From positions 6,262,001 through 6,326,000 of the forward strand of contig NC_090951.1 of NCBI RefSeq assembly GCF_040807025.1: a stretch of 64,000 bases of DNA. The letters run 5' to 3'. The stretch is from Struthio camelus. Lineage: Eukaryota > Chordata > Aves > Struthioniformes > Struthionidae. A model generated the notes under the pieces. It was not told the DNA's origin. It searched no databases and saw only the letters and a program-made list of their open reading frames with translations. Position numbers and translations under genes: made by a program. Below are positions 46,591 to 59,480 of the stretch, piece by piece; position 1 is the first letter of the stretch, and each line of letters starts with the position of its first letter.

Positions 46591-49500
46591 ACATTGCATC
46601 TATCATAGTAAGTATTGGAAACAGGCTCATATTACAATATTGTTTTAATTTGTCAGGAGATTTCATTATGAACATAATGAAAGGACGATGTCAACTTCAC
46701 TGTCATTAAATTAGCAGTAAAATAATTACCTAAGAAGCTCTGATGATTGGGTTACAAGTGTGGCTTATCTCAATTTCTTAACCGCAGCATGAGTTACATT
46801 TCTAACGCTCCCCTTAACTGGTGTCTCCAGGCAGCTGATGTCCTGCGGATGAGCATCCTCTTTCTTTTTAACTCATACTGATAGATTTTGAATTTGCAGT
46901 CTTCCTATAATAATGTCTCCAGAACATCACACAGTTGTAGTAAGCCAAGCTGACATACATAGAAAGAATGTAACATCTATCTTCATGTCACCCTGGTCAT
47001 ATGAGAAAACAGAAATGCACACCACGTAAATCAATCCAGAACCATCCTAAGCTCTTCAACTGAGAATGTGAGACTTTTCTGTGATGATAGGAGACATCAC
47101 ACAGCAAGAGACAAAGGAAAATATGCACCACCTGCAGTGCATATTGTGGAGAAGAGAAAGAAAAAATAAGACTACTGCATGATTAGCCAATAACATGAGT
47201 TCATCGGGGGGGGGGGGTGGAATGCTTCAAGTTGTCAAATGGTGACGTGCTGATTTAAATCATTCCATGTTAAAAAGGAAACCATCTCATAATTCCACCA
47301 CATGGTGGCACTCAAAATGTTAATGAAGATAGTAGTACAGCAGAAAGGTAAGGAGGACTGGGAGGAGACGTCAGCCCACTTTTCTGCTTCAGCAGTTTAC
47401 TCTGTAAAGGGTACTGCATTGACTCCGTAGCTTCAGTGTCATTTAATTTCCTAAGTCAACTTCAAGACCAGAAAAAAATAAGCATATCTTGTTTCACTGA
47501 AAATGTCTAAGAATCACTCCTCCCAGAACTATATGTAACAAACCAATTCACTAGAACCTCATTTTATTGTACCCTCATTTTATCATCTTTCTTCTCCCCC
47601 AGTCTCCTCTTCCTGTTTCCTGCAGCATGTCTAAAATTGTCAGCTTGTCCAGGTAATGATTTGGGGGGGGGGAGGGGGGAGGGAAGGCAGAAGCATCTGA
47701 AATTTTACTGAGTTCCAAGCATGGTGTCATCCACTACATCAATAGGAGTCTTTTCGTTAATCCAGCAGGAACTGATTGGGAGCTTCGGCAAACATATTGT
47801 TCCATCGAAGTTACAGGTAAAACTGCTTTTAACGTTAATGGAGGCTGAATCAGTCTCAGAGACTGTAAAATTCACCCACAAAACACAGTACCACTTTTAC
47901 AGAGAACAGCGATGTGTTTTAATGTGGTGAAATGCGAATGGGTTGATGAAAAACTGAACATCTTTTGGAAAGCCGTTCCTGGGGAATTTGACCTCGTGGA
48001 TGTAAGAAAAACTGCAAAGCACCTTGAGCAAGACGCAGGGCCCTATCATTGTAAATCACCAGTAAGGTATGCTCTAGATAGTATGAGCTGGAGACACATT
48101 TTAAGAGCAGCCTCGGTGGGCCAGAAGTGTCCTGGATGTCATTTTATCTACTTTCCCCACAATATTTGAGACATCATCTTAGCATAAATCATTGGCAGGG
48201 GTATTTCATCAGTGGTATTTGAAGTGGTTAGAGTTTCCTTTACAATACTGATAACCCTCTCCTTCTGACAAAGGATAATTCAGTCATTTCAGACCTGGTC
48301 TATTTTAATGCAGTACCAGTGTTCCACATCCTCTGCTATTAGGCTGTTTTCTCATTTGTTTACAATGCTTAATTATTCATGCTATTGACTGTATTTCATT
48401 CCGAGATGCATTTTAATGGAGGTACAGCACGTTTTAACCTTTCTCTAACCATGAAAAACAATCCACAAGATAGGAGGATGAGGCTGCACTTCTTAGAACA
48501 TAAGAATGTTTCTTTTTTCAGCCATCACCCCCTCCTTCACTGCAGGTGGCTGGATGAAGAGAAAATGACTGAGAATTAAATATTCTTGGCAATTCTCGTC
48601 TGTTCTGACCCCTCTAATTTGTGCCCCAATTGGTAGAGCAAAGTCAATGACAGAACTGCTGTAACATCAGCACTGCATAGCTTTCTTTTTTGCTTTCATG
48701 TATGATCCTCAACTACAACTGAAACGTTTTTGTCAGCCTTCTACTAGACTACAGGGCATTTCTTAAATCATACTGTCCTAATAAACATGCTACAAAATAA
48801 AAAAGAATTCAGACATTCAAAACCTTTGAAGGGATTTTTTTCCTACTTTCCAATTATCTTCCATAGGTTTATCTCCACTAGTAAGTGGATCATCCTGTAT
48901 TTATACATTTATGGCAGGAGAGAGCAGAATGTGTGTCTGATTTTGTTACATAAATATCACTGGTTATGTCAATCAGTAGGTACTGTCAGCAAAGAACTTA
49001 AGGCAAAGATATAAAATGCAAGTGTACAAGCAAATCCTGTCTCTTTCATAGTTACCACCCTTTCCCTGGTTCCTGCCTGCTGGAGGGGAAAGGCAAAGAA
49101 TGGAGATGAAAGGGAGCAAGAAGATGGGTTCAGGAAGGCCACAAAGATGGGATGGAGCTCGGTCGGTACAATGTAGTAGGGTGCTTAAGCTTGAAAAGAC
49201 CCACTTTCCTTCATTCACAAAGACTGGCTTAAGAATAAACAAAAAGAGGAAGACCTCAGAACTAACTGCATGAAGTTTTTCCAGTTCTGTCGCAGACCAA
49301 ATTAAAGAAACCTGCATTACCCCAGCGGTCTAGTAACTTACCCTGTGGAGTACAATTTCGGAATAACTGCACACGTGTCCAATGCATTGATGTGGCAAAA
49401 AGAGGTAACTGATGGACAACATGCTCCACCTGCTCTTTCTCTACCACCTGCTTTTTGGATGTATGCCCCTGCTTCTACGTGATCTACAGAAGTACTATTT

Positions 49501-49887
49501 CAGATAGAGAATCTAACATAGTCTCACTCGAGAACAATATTTTAAAACTATGCCTTTTTTTTTTTTTTTTTTTGCATTTAAAAGCACACTGTCACTTCAT
49601 CATAATCTTAACCCAAAACTGTAATCTTATAACTTCAGGATCATTCAAGTATAACTGCAGTTTTATATTCAAAGCATAAGCCTTACCAAAGATAATAGGG
49701 AAATTACATTCTATTATTCTAATTATTATGCTCTCAAATTTATACAGTGGCACCTTAAGAAAACAGATCTAGATTCTGTATTTTATGTGAGCTAAGAGTT
49801 TGCTTTTACTCAAACAAAAAGATTAGATCGACATTTAATCAGAAAACATTCCCTCAAAAAAAAAAAAAAAGAAATCTGGGGTTACAT
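46591..49887. other. Intergenic, second part
   Basis: AT-rich, with G runs at about 47206-47217 and 47663-47681 and a poly(T) tract at about 49555-49573. One exon-like ORF (47889-48169) is discussed under findings. No gene is supported. Confidence 0.6.
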
Positions 49888-49893
49888 TTTATT
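49888..49893 (-). terminator. Candidate distal poly(A) signal of the PPP1R3E-like gene
   Basis: AATAAA on the minus strand, followed within 30 bases by a long U-rich tract (plus-strand A run 49856-49870), a good cleavage-site arrangement. It lies about 8.2 kb past the stop, so use by this gene is inference. Other minus-strand AATAAA copies lie closer (for example 52323-52328). Confidence 0.4.
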
Positions 49894-52800
49894 TACTTGG
49901 CCTTTCGAAAGACATCAGGGAAAACTAATAATAATATACAGACAATTAAGCAGACATTTCTGAGAGACTATAGTAAAATAAGTTGTGCTGTATAGAAAAA
50001 TAAGTTGTACTAAATCTATGAGAGCAGATATGTAACTTATTCTCTCTATGACTATATGGTTTCTATCTTTATCATACAGAAGGGCTAAAAAGTTTTGGTC
50101 TACGAAAAGCTGATCTCTGTTCTTGACACTATACGATAAGGTGCTGTCTACTCGAAGACCGAAAACTAGTGCATTATAACAATTCAAAAAACAAGTATTC
50201 TGAACCCAACAGCTGACAAGGAAAGACTTTCTGCAAGAGTTTTAAAGATTCATTTAGCTAGTATCTAGTTAGCCTCAACTCTCCATCACCACTGAGGAAG
50301 AAAGTATGTGTTGGTTAAAGAGAGAACACTAATGTGGTTATTACTCAGTATACACGGGGCTTAGAAAGCTTCCTTGTAGTCTAAGTGGTCCTTCAGCACT
50401 GGACAATTTAAACTGTTTTTTTTTTTTTTTAATACAACAAAAAAAAATTACAGATCTTTTCATGTACCTCATGAATCCCCTCCATTACAGCCACTCGCTC
50501 CAAGAAAGATGTATTCCTGTACCTTCTAGTACCCACAACTGGCTTTTGGCAGCTACGTGTTGAAACTACCCTGAGAATGTTCCAACTGCTGCTAGCTACT
50601 GTAATGATGCAAAACTGGGAAGGAGTAGGGCCACAAACAAAATATAGGCATCTCTTTCTGAACTACAGAACGCTATACTGGCTATGTCTGCAAATTGTGT
50701 TAAAGATACAAGACTACAAAGCTAGCTATGTACGTTATGCCAACCAATAATCTCATTCGATCTTCTTGAACAACAGTGAACCTACTTACAACAAACTAGA
50801 AAAACAGATTTCCAAAAGAACTCAGCATACAGCAGTTCCCATACAGAACACGCTTAAAGGAGACTGCTTGAAGACAACTCGATTTGAAAATTTGGCCCAA
50901 AGGTTAAATGCTTGTCTTCAGGTGTGCAGGTACATCACCTAATGTCTTCCTATGTGTACTACGGATAAAAGATTTTTTTTTTTAATTGTCAACCAAAAGG
51001 AACTCATGTTTTTTCTTTTAAAAAACAAGTTTATATTTACCACATGATCACAATTTGTATTATTCATCTTTAATGACAGATAGAAGCTACAGGTTTATAA
51101 ATATATATTTTTCATAGTTGTGACAACCAGTGACTAGATACAGTTTTAGTGGAAAATAGTCTGAAATACAGTAAGGCTAGATAAATTACAAGGCATTATT
51201 ACAAAAAGTTGATTCTGAACTTTTGGTGACATTACATTATTTTTTACAAACATTAGAAATAAACATTTAGTGCTGTGTGTACACACTGCAGAAGAAACTA
51301 CAACAAAAAGCAGCTTACCAGTTCAAAGTTAAGAAACAACTTTTTTTTAAACAAAGTCAAGGTAAATCAAAGTAACAACAATAACAAAAATTTGCATGTT
51401 ACAGGACATTGTCCTGAACGGGCAGCATTGCCATCACTGAGAAAAACAATTTGTATAACACTGTATGAGAGGAATTAGGTTGGTTTAAATTGTTTCAAGA
51501 ATAGTTAATCTTCTATCACAGTGGTCAATTTTCCTGCACTACAATGGGGATTCCTATCGGGAGGCAGACACGTTTTTGCATTCAAGTAGAGCCCATTGTA
51601 TATCAAGCTATGATGCCTTAGCCCTCTTAAAATGTAGGAACTTCATGGGAGGGTGCACCTCCATGAAGCCACTTACAGGATCTGTATGAACATCCATTAT
51701 ACCACAGTTTAGAAACTGGACTTTAGAGTAATCCCAACCAACTTCCGTTCTACTGCTCGGGCTCAACTTTAAAAGCAAATACATAAGCTTTGCTAGTTTA
51801 AAACTGTAATATAATTCAGCTTATTTCTATGATACAGAGATAAAAAATTTTAAACTCCCAAAATTAACGTAACAATTTTTCTTTCTGGCAGGTGAACGAG
51901 TAGAGAAAGGTCTTATGCGTAAGACTTCATAACCCAATTTTATGAATCATTGTTTTGCTACCATTATTTAACAGAGAATGATTATGACTTTATGAAGTCA
52001 GACTAGACAAAAAAAAGCCTAAAAATATAATATTGTTTAAGACAAAGTTTACTGACACATTTAACAGAATATTCTATACACAACATTCAGATACAGAAAC
52101 TGTAACCACTGAAGCTAATCCCTACAAAAACAGGCATAGCACAATATTGCATAGAAAAAAATCCCTGGTATAAATATGCTTGCGCTAGAGACTAGGACTT
52201 TTGCCTTCCTTATTAAATCAAAGCACATACATTTTAAAAAAAAAGCACATCTCACATTTTATGACATTTTTCATAGCTATATTCTTTGGAATTACTAGTG
52301 TGTGTGTTATGTCAATCACATTTTTATTCTGCATGCTATTGTTTAATATTAAAAGACTAAAATGGAAAGGAAAACTGCTTTTTGCTTCCCCTCAAAAACT
52401 GTAATGTAAAAGAATTTTGCTATGATGCATGAAAATAAAATTGGACCTTTCTCAAAAAGAGAAAGCTCAAACAAAACCCAGAAGAGCTGAATGAACAGGA
52501 TAAGATAGGAAAGCTCAGGTCCAAACTTCCACTCTATAGAATAGTTTAAAAAGCAATGTTTAAAAGTTGAATAAAGAGTCCAACCTCAGGAATAGCCAAT
52601 GGTTTCACAGTTCACTATTCACTTTAATTGTGGAAGACCTACATTCAAGTCCATACACAAAATTAAGAAGTGCTCTTATCACTTAGCTATTTTAGGGCAA
52701 TTCTCTTATATGAGCTGATCCTGAGAAAACCTTCCTAATGAAACAGATGTTTCCCTGAACATCTTTCAATTTTGAAAAGTCACCATTTTCCATTTAAAAA

Positions 52801-55800
52801 AAATCCCAAACAGCTCCATATAAGACTCTAGTCAATATTGCTGTAGAAGAAAAATACTTTTACTTCCTACCTTAAACTATTTATGTTCATAAAGCCTTAA
52901 TTTCACCATTCAAAATATTTTCATTTCAATAAGCAATCCTTTCATATTTTCAGATCATGTACACGTGAAATGCATACAGAATAACCTGTGATTTGCCAAC
53001 AAGCCATGCAGGATAATTTGAAAATAAGTTGTTTCCTTCCGATATTCCTTATAGTGAGCACTTTAATCTCATGATACAAACAGTGCAGACAGATTAAATC
53101 CATCCGTAAGTATTAACAATATGCATTATGCAGCATCAGATAAATAATAGTAAAAGTTGAAAAAATGGTAACTTCTACACAAATAAGTTTCATAAAAAAC
53201 TAGAATTTGTGGTTTCACACAGAATATATATTTCTAATTATATCTGTAAGAGGTGAATATATACAATAAATATTTTCTTATATTAAATATGGTTACAGGT
53301 TTTCTCACTTAACTACATAATTTTAGAGGTGTACCAGGAAGACATGTTTCTCACTGTATTGTCTTTCACTGTTAACACAGGAAAACGTTATCAAATTCTT
53401 CTGGCTTCTACAGATACAAGATTTCTGGCACACCTGAAAATGTGTCAGGAATTAGAATTAATTATTATATTTGTATTATAAATTGCATTTGAATGAGAAA
53501 GCCATTACTGGAGTTTGGCAGGGCAGTCAGGGAACACATAAGATTTCTTACTTGCAAATGTTTAAAGGCACATAAAGATTGCAATGTATATTTAATAATA
53601 TGTTAGAAAGCAGATTATGAGTATTTCTCCAGATTACTTTACATTAAAATATAGAATTAGCAGATGTTTGCCTGTTAGCTCTACCAAAAAAATGTTTCAT
53701 GTATCTGTAAACAGCTCATGTTTATGCATGAACAGACATTTGTTCATTCAAGTGATACATTTTCCCCTCACATACACAGAAATAATTTTTTAAAATGCGT
53801 GTACTTATTCTGTTGTTTAATAAGATACCGTGGCACACACATTCATATGAAAAAAATATTTGTAAATGGTAACAGGAGAAAAAAATTACCTGAAATAAGG
53901 TAAATTCATTGAAAATGAGCACAGTATATTTTCAATTGTTATTTTTTTATTTATGCTAGTGAACAGTATTATGTTTACCTAGCTGAAATTCTGCTTACTT
54001 CATTGTTCTGATTCCTGGTATTCCATTAAGATTTCTAACAATTAGGGTAGATTTATAAAATATTGCCATAAAAGGCATAGAATCTCATGCAAAAAAAATC
54101 TATCAGTAAGTGCGAAGCAGCAAACATCAATGTGTATCAGACATAGAATACAATTTGACTTACTGTATAGAGTATCGTTGTATTGCACATAAAATAACAT
54201 GGCACATTTCATAAAGCTACAATTTTGCACAACAAGTAACAGACACATTTTTACACCTCCAAAGACATAAGCAATGAATAATTCACTTAAAAGTGAAGTA
54301 TGCTCTCTAAGGATTATTGCCTTGCCTAAACATTCCAGTATCACTTGGAAAGGAAGGTTGCATTAGCTGATTCATGTAAATAAAAAAAACAGAGAGCCAA
54401 CATTTTTCCAGAAAAAGGCTGGCTTGAAAAATCAGTGACCTCCTGGAAATTATTTCAAATATTTTAGTTTGGGAGTGACAGTTAATTTGGCGGAACTATA
54501 TTCTTCAGACATACAAATTAGAGAAAATTTTCTTGCTCCTGCTCCCATTAAAATGATCAACGTCCCATCAGCTTTTAAAGTATCCAGTTCAGCACAGGTT
54601 TTTCCCCTCAAAGTTATCATATATATAAGTATGAAATAATTGTTATTTGCTATCTTTTTTTATAATTTTATCTCTGTTTATCATAAAGCTTCTAGCAAGC
54701 CACGTATAGCATCAGACTGAAATCTACAGGATTGGAAACCATATATAAACACTGTCGGTGGGGAGAATACCCACAATCAGTACAACTAAACATGTGCTTA
54801 TAAATCTGAATAAATCTTGCTTGAAAATAAATTAACGCCATAGAAGTGAAATAACGTATAATCAATTCAGTGTAGCTCTGGCATATATTGGTGGTAAATT
54901 ACTGTTAAAACCCCTCATAATTCTCCCACAGACTTCACTGGTAGCATTCCCCAGTCAAAGCCAACTGGGCCACATCAGCTTTTCAGGCTTTAAAAGGTAA
55001 GTGTTTATAAATGCTTCTAGAAAACTGTGTGTTTTACTGGAGTTGCACCGTATACCACTAAACATCTGTGTTCATGTTCAAATCCACAAAGTTACCCACA
55101 AAACTTCATGCTAAGGACAAGCATAACTGTTTGAAAGCTCAGGAGTCTCTGTTTTGCAAAACATTCTTGTAGGCGTGCCACATCCTAAAAGGTTTAATTT
55201 TCAGATTAATAGTTGATAAAGGGAGCCATAAATAAAATAAAAATATAACCCCCCCCCCGAAATTTCAAATGAAAGCAACAGTAAGTTTACCTGCGTAAGG
55301 CTAAAAAAGGGATAATAGTATAACTTGCTAGTATACTTGATGCACGTATATCTTTTTAGCTATTCCAAATTTAAAATTTCAGCCACAATTGCTGTAAGAT
55401 TTTTTAAAATGATTACAGGCCTGTAGATATTGTAAAAATCAGACTACGATGAAAATTGCCATTCACTGCAAAAGAATTTTGAAAGTTCTAAAATTAAAGT
55501 TATTCATTGTTCAAAATGGTTTGATAACTGTTTATGCTTCCAAAGCCATTAAAAATAGTAAATATGAAGTCTTGTTAAATATTCATAAACAAAGTCACAG
55601 CATTGGTTAATCTAAAATGCATAGAAACTACTTTTTTCTCCAAGCAACAGCATTAGAAAGTTTCAGTGTTATCCTCAACCTGAGTAACAGCTATTGGTTT
55701 ACTATTGGGGTAAAAAGGCCAAGCAAAGATGTTGTAGAAAGCTGCAACATATAAATAAAAAGAAGTTTGGCTATATTTTCACCAGATTTCAAAGTGCTTT

Positions 55801-58065
55801 CAAACAGAGACAGGTCCTTCTTCTTCTCTCCAGTATTAAGGCTCTTTTAAATAAGGTTAGCTAAAAGACACTAGTGCTTTATCATATACACTACTCGATA
55901 CGCTTAATCATGAACAATTTAAGACCTTAGTTCTACAGTCCTGGCTTTATAAATCTGTACTAGTACTACATACAGCTACTGTATTACAGGATCAGGGCCT
56001 GAATATTCTAAAATGTGAAATACTCAATAGAATGTTGACAGTATATTTCTTTTATATTCTGTTTTTAATAAAAAAAACACAGGGATGAGAGAACTAGTTG
56101 GGAATTGAAACCAAGCTACCAATAACACAGAAAGGCTACTCTTTCCAGAACCCAGAGTTTAATTATTCTGCCTGAACCAGACCCTGAGGAGACAAAGCGC
56201 TCTCAATTCCCACATAACTCAAGAGGTTCTAAGAGAACTTGACATAAATCACGCCCTTTGGGATACTTAGTCCTTATGAGGAACATAAACATGTGATTAA
56301 AATTATATTTCGTTTCTAAGCATTCTACAGAAGACCCAAAACGTTAAAGGCCTGATCTTACAGCCCTTCAGATAGGAAGATCACACTGCCATCAGTTTTA
56401 ACACAACTCAGAAGTAATACAGAGAGATCCCTCTCTGCAAACACATACACGCCTAAGTCTTTGAAAATTAGCACTCAGATTTGGCACCAGTACAACCTGT
56501 GTTCAGCTGAACTCCTGAAAAAGCAAGTTAAAAAAGGAAAATATTCTGTTCATTCTCAATATAATTAAAAACATGGCTTTAAAGGCAGAAGGCAGCATAC
56601 TCTGTATTTTCAAAGTTCTTATTGATAAATCTCTTTTTAAATGGCAATATATGACTTTTCTTCTACTTGACTAAATTTAGCTGGCTTTGTCAAATCTGAG
56701 GTTTACTAGAACTATTATGAAAAATGTGGGGCATTTTGTTTTTCGAAAAGCTAGCTCCTGCACTGATATATGAGCCTAAGAAACTCAAACTGTTAACAGA
56801 AATAAAATGCTGCTTAGGATGCAAACTAAAATTATAGATTCAATTCTTGCCTTCCCTGGTTCCTTTGGTGGGATGTCATGACAATCCTGCAGACCCAAAC
56901 ACAAGAAGCCTTATGAGAGCAACTGCACTGAGGCAAATACAGAATTCTGACAAACCTTTACGAAAGCATACCAAGCCATTTTTAAAACAAAATACTCATT
57001 TTTGAAAAATCTCTCAGCAGACTGCATTTCAATGTGATGCTGTTTTCTTACTGCCTTTCTAAATTTGCTCATACATATAAAAGAGCGTTCCAAAAATTTG
57101 TTTTAATCTTTGCTTAAACTCATAAATCGTGTTTGTAGCATGAGAAATAAAGCCACACAGGGGATCTTCTGTATTCTCTCTTTTTATGGTTTAATACCAT
57201 AATCTTTCCTCAGTAAGGCCCTTAACCCGGCAGGGCAATTAACACAAATGAATCTCCGTCCACCTGGACACTCAATCAGCAGGGCTCTGAACAAGGATCC
57301 AGCATCTTCCCGGAGCCAGGCTTTGCTTAAGCAGGATTAGGCAAACAGGATGCCCTATGATACTGTTCTCTGCGCCTGCAGAACTGATCCTGTGGACACG
57401 AGAGCAGCCAGTCTCGGCCTGCAGCACCCCGAGAGGATTTGGTTGCACCCCTGGATCCTGATTCTGCCTAGGAAATTCTACAAATGTCTGCGGCCTCTCC
57501 TCCCTCAGAAATCAGCTCTTCAACTCCTTATTTCGCAGCAGCTTTGGTTATAATAACACAACGTAGCAACCCTGCGGCGGCAGACGCTGTGCAACGCGGT
57601 GGCGTTACCCGACGCTAGTGACTTACACACCTGACGCCTCGACGGGCCATGACGCCTTCAGGGAAGGCTGAGGGGTTTCCCCTAAACGCAGCTAGTAAAA
57701 TAGAAAATATAAACCCTTTATATTTATCTGCAAGCAGAATTCAAAAATATCTTCTGGTGACTTACAAAGGAGCAACCGGAGAGGAAGGAACTGCGCAGGG
57801 CCGAAGACCCCCCTGTGAGGGCGGCAGCGGCGGTCGGCGGGCACGGCCGCCGGAGCTGCCTCGCCCTCAGACCGAGAGAGGCCGCGGGGCCGGGGCCGGC
57901 CAGCCGGCTCCCCGCACCGGAGGACGGGCGCTGGGGCGGACCGCTCCGCCTGCCCTCCGCGCCCCGCTTTTCCACAGAGCGGGTGCGAGGCGGGGGGGGG
58001 AGGGGTCGCCTCAGGAGGCGCGAGGCCCCCCGCCGCGCCAACGGCCGCCGCGCGCCGCCAACGGC
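49894..58065 (-). other. Possible long 3'UTR of the PPP1R3E-like gene
   Basis: About 8 kb of AT-rich sequence with many minus-strand ATTTA motifs, no CR1 copy, no convincing ORF and no exon-like splice pairs. Other intronless PPP1R3 genes have long 3'UTRs, so a continuous 3'UTR is plausible but unproven. A C run is at about 55249-55257. Confidence 0.35.
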
Positions 58066-59480
58066 TCAGATGAAGTGGATCCAGGCGGTGCTGTCGGGGT
58101 CCCCCGGGAGGCAGGCGGCGGCGGCCGGCGAGCGGGGCCGGCCCCGCAGCCGGTAGTTCGCGCCCTCGTTGTTGTCCCAGTACTCGGCGCCGGCGACGCG
58201 GTAGCGCACGGCGAACTCCAGCGAGGCCTCGGCGGCGGCGGCAGCGGCGGCGCCCAGGGGCAGGTGGAAGGAGAAGCGGTCGGTGAGGCCGTCCGCCGGC
58301 CCCGAGGGCTGGTAGGCGGCCGGCACCTCGGCGCAGCTCGCCCAGCGGTTCAGCGTGTAGCGCACAGACACGGCCTTCTCGTAGGCCAGGTTGAGGACGC
58401 GCACGGCGCCGCGCAGCCCCGCCGGCTCGGCGCGCACCCACTCCAGCCTCACCTTGTGCTGCCGCACCCGCTCCGCGAAGCCGGGGCTGGCGCCGGGCTG
58501 CGGCGGGAAGAGCGGCTCCAGCGGCGGCGGCGGCGGCCCGAACAGCACCGGCTCCAGGTCGCCCAGCGCCGGCGGTTTCCTGGTCTTGAGGAGGTCGGCG
58601 GGGCGCGGCGGCGGCACCCGCGGCAGGTCGGCCTCGCAGAAGTGGCGCACCGAGGTGAGCTCCAAGCCGAGGGAGTCGGCGAAGCGCACGGTCTTGCGGC
58701 GCGACGGGCTCTGCTGCAGCGCCGGGCGCAGGCTGCGCTCGCCGGGCGTGGGCAGCGACTTGGCGCGGCGGCGCTGCGTGGGGCTGGGCGGCACGGAGGG
58801 CAGCGAGGGCTCCCGGCCGCGGGGAGGCTTCTCGCCGGCCGCCGGTTTGTCGCCGGCCGCCTCGCGCACCACGGGCGGGGGGGCCGCCTCGCCCTCGGGG
58901 CTGCAGCCCCCCTTGCACTGCTCGGCCAGGCTGCCATAGAGGCAGGCGCTGCAGCTGAAGTTGCGCGGCAGGTAGAGGCGAGGCGGAGGCGTGGGCACGG
59001 AGGTGTGCAGCGAGCCTGCCTTATCCATGGGGGAGCAAGCGGGAACGGCGGGCCGCGGGCGCTGTGCCGGCGCCTAGCGCATGGCCCGGGGCTGCGGCGG
59101 GGCTCCGGCTCCGGCTCCTCCCCGGCTGCAGCGCGCGGACGGCGCGGCGGTCTAGCGGCCGCGCTGCGGGCTCTGCGCGCTGCCTGCAGCCCGCCGCCGC
59201 CGCCGCCCCGCCTCGCCCCGCTCCCCGGCGCCGCCGCCGCCCGCGGGGGCCGCCGAGCGCTGCCGCCGGCCGCCGCTCGCCGGCGGGGGCATGTGCACAG
59301 CGGGCAGCGGCGGGGCCCGGCGCGCCGCGGGGCTGAGACGCTCCGGCTCCCTGCTGACGTGCCGGAGTCGGGCAGGGAAATACGCCGCGAATCATCCTTC
59401 CTCCCCCATCGCTCCAGCTCCCCACCCACCCCTCTGCCCGCCTCGGCGGCGGCCGTGCCACCTTCCCTATTTTTACTCCG
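57790..59480. promoter_or_regulatory. CpG island over the PPP1R3E-like gene
   Basis: Dense CpG and GC-rich from just inside the 3'UTR through the whole coding exon and about 450 bases upstream of its ATG. It is TATA-less; transcription probably starts between 59080 and 59480 on the minus strand. Confidence 0.85.
58066..59028 (-). CDS. PPP1R3E: Protein phosphatase 1 glycogen-targeting regulatory subunit 3, PPP1R3E-like (intronless)
   Basis: 320 residues in one exon. Regulatory subunits of this family hold the PP1 catalytic subunit on glycogen, where it activates glycogen synthase. Visible parts: N-terminal LPRNFSCSACLYGSLAEQ (20-37); a basic, potentially phosphorylated RRRAKSLPTPGERS (86-99); the PP1-docking RVxF motif TVRF (113-116) within RKTVRFADSLGLELTSVRHF; and a CBM21 carbohydrate-binding domain (about 183-296) with VLNLAYEKAVSVRYTLNRWA and the hallmark EYWDNNEGANY (282-292). 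It ends in WIHFI, as PPP1R3D and PPP1R3E do. From family knowledge the N-terminus, GFAxR, LAYEKxVSVR and PAAY are nearer PPP1R3E, while RRAxSLP is nearer PPP1R3D; subfamily is uncertain. The start is secure: a minus-strand in-frame TAG lies at 59074-59076, 15 codons upstream. An alanine run (260-266) is poly-GCC/GCG coded. Confidence 0.9.
   Translation of the reverse strand: MDKAGSLHTSVPTPPPRLYLPRNFSCSACLYGSLAEQCKGGCSPEGEAAPPPVVREAAGDKPAAGEKPPRGREPSLPSVPPSPTQRRRAKSLPTPGERSLRPALQQSPSRRKTVRFADSLGLELTSVRHFCEADLPRVPPPRPADLLKTRKPPALGDLEPVLFGPPPPPLEPLFPPQPGASPGFAERVRQHKVRLEWVRAEPAGLRGAVRVLNLAYEKAVSVRYTLNRWASCAEVPAAYQPSGPADGLTDRFSFHLPLGAAAAAAAEASLEFAVRYRVAGAEYWDNNEGANYRLRGRPRSPAAAACLPGDPDSTAWIHFI

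Noticed and set aside
54042-54344. 100-codon minus-strand ORF
   Set aside because: Biased towards Cys, Leu and Phe from AT-rich sequence, with no domain or splice context.
57692-59461. Minus-strand ORFs of 408, 326 and 146 codons in other frames
   Set aside because: Low-complexity out-of-frame readings of the same GC-rich block. Only the 320-codon frame carries RVxF, CBM21 and WIHFI.
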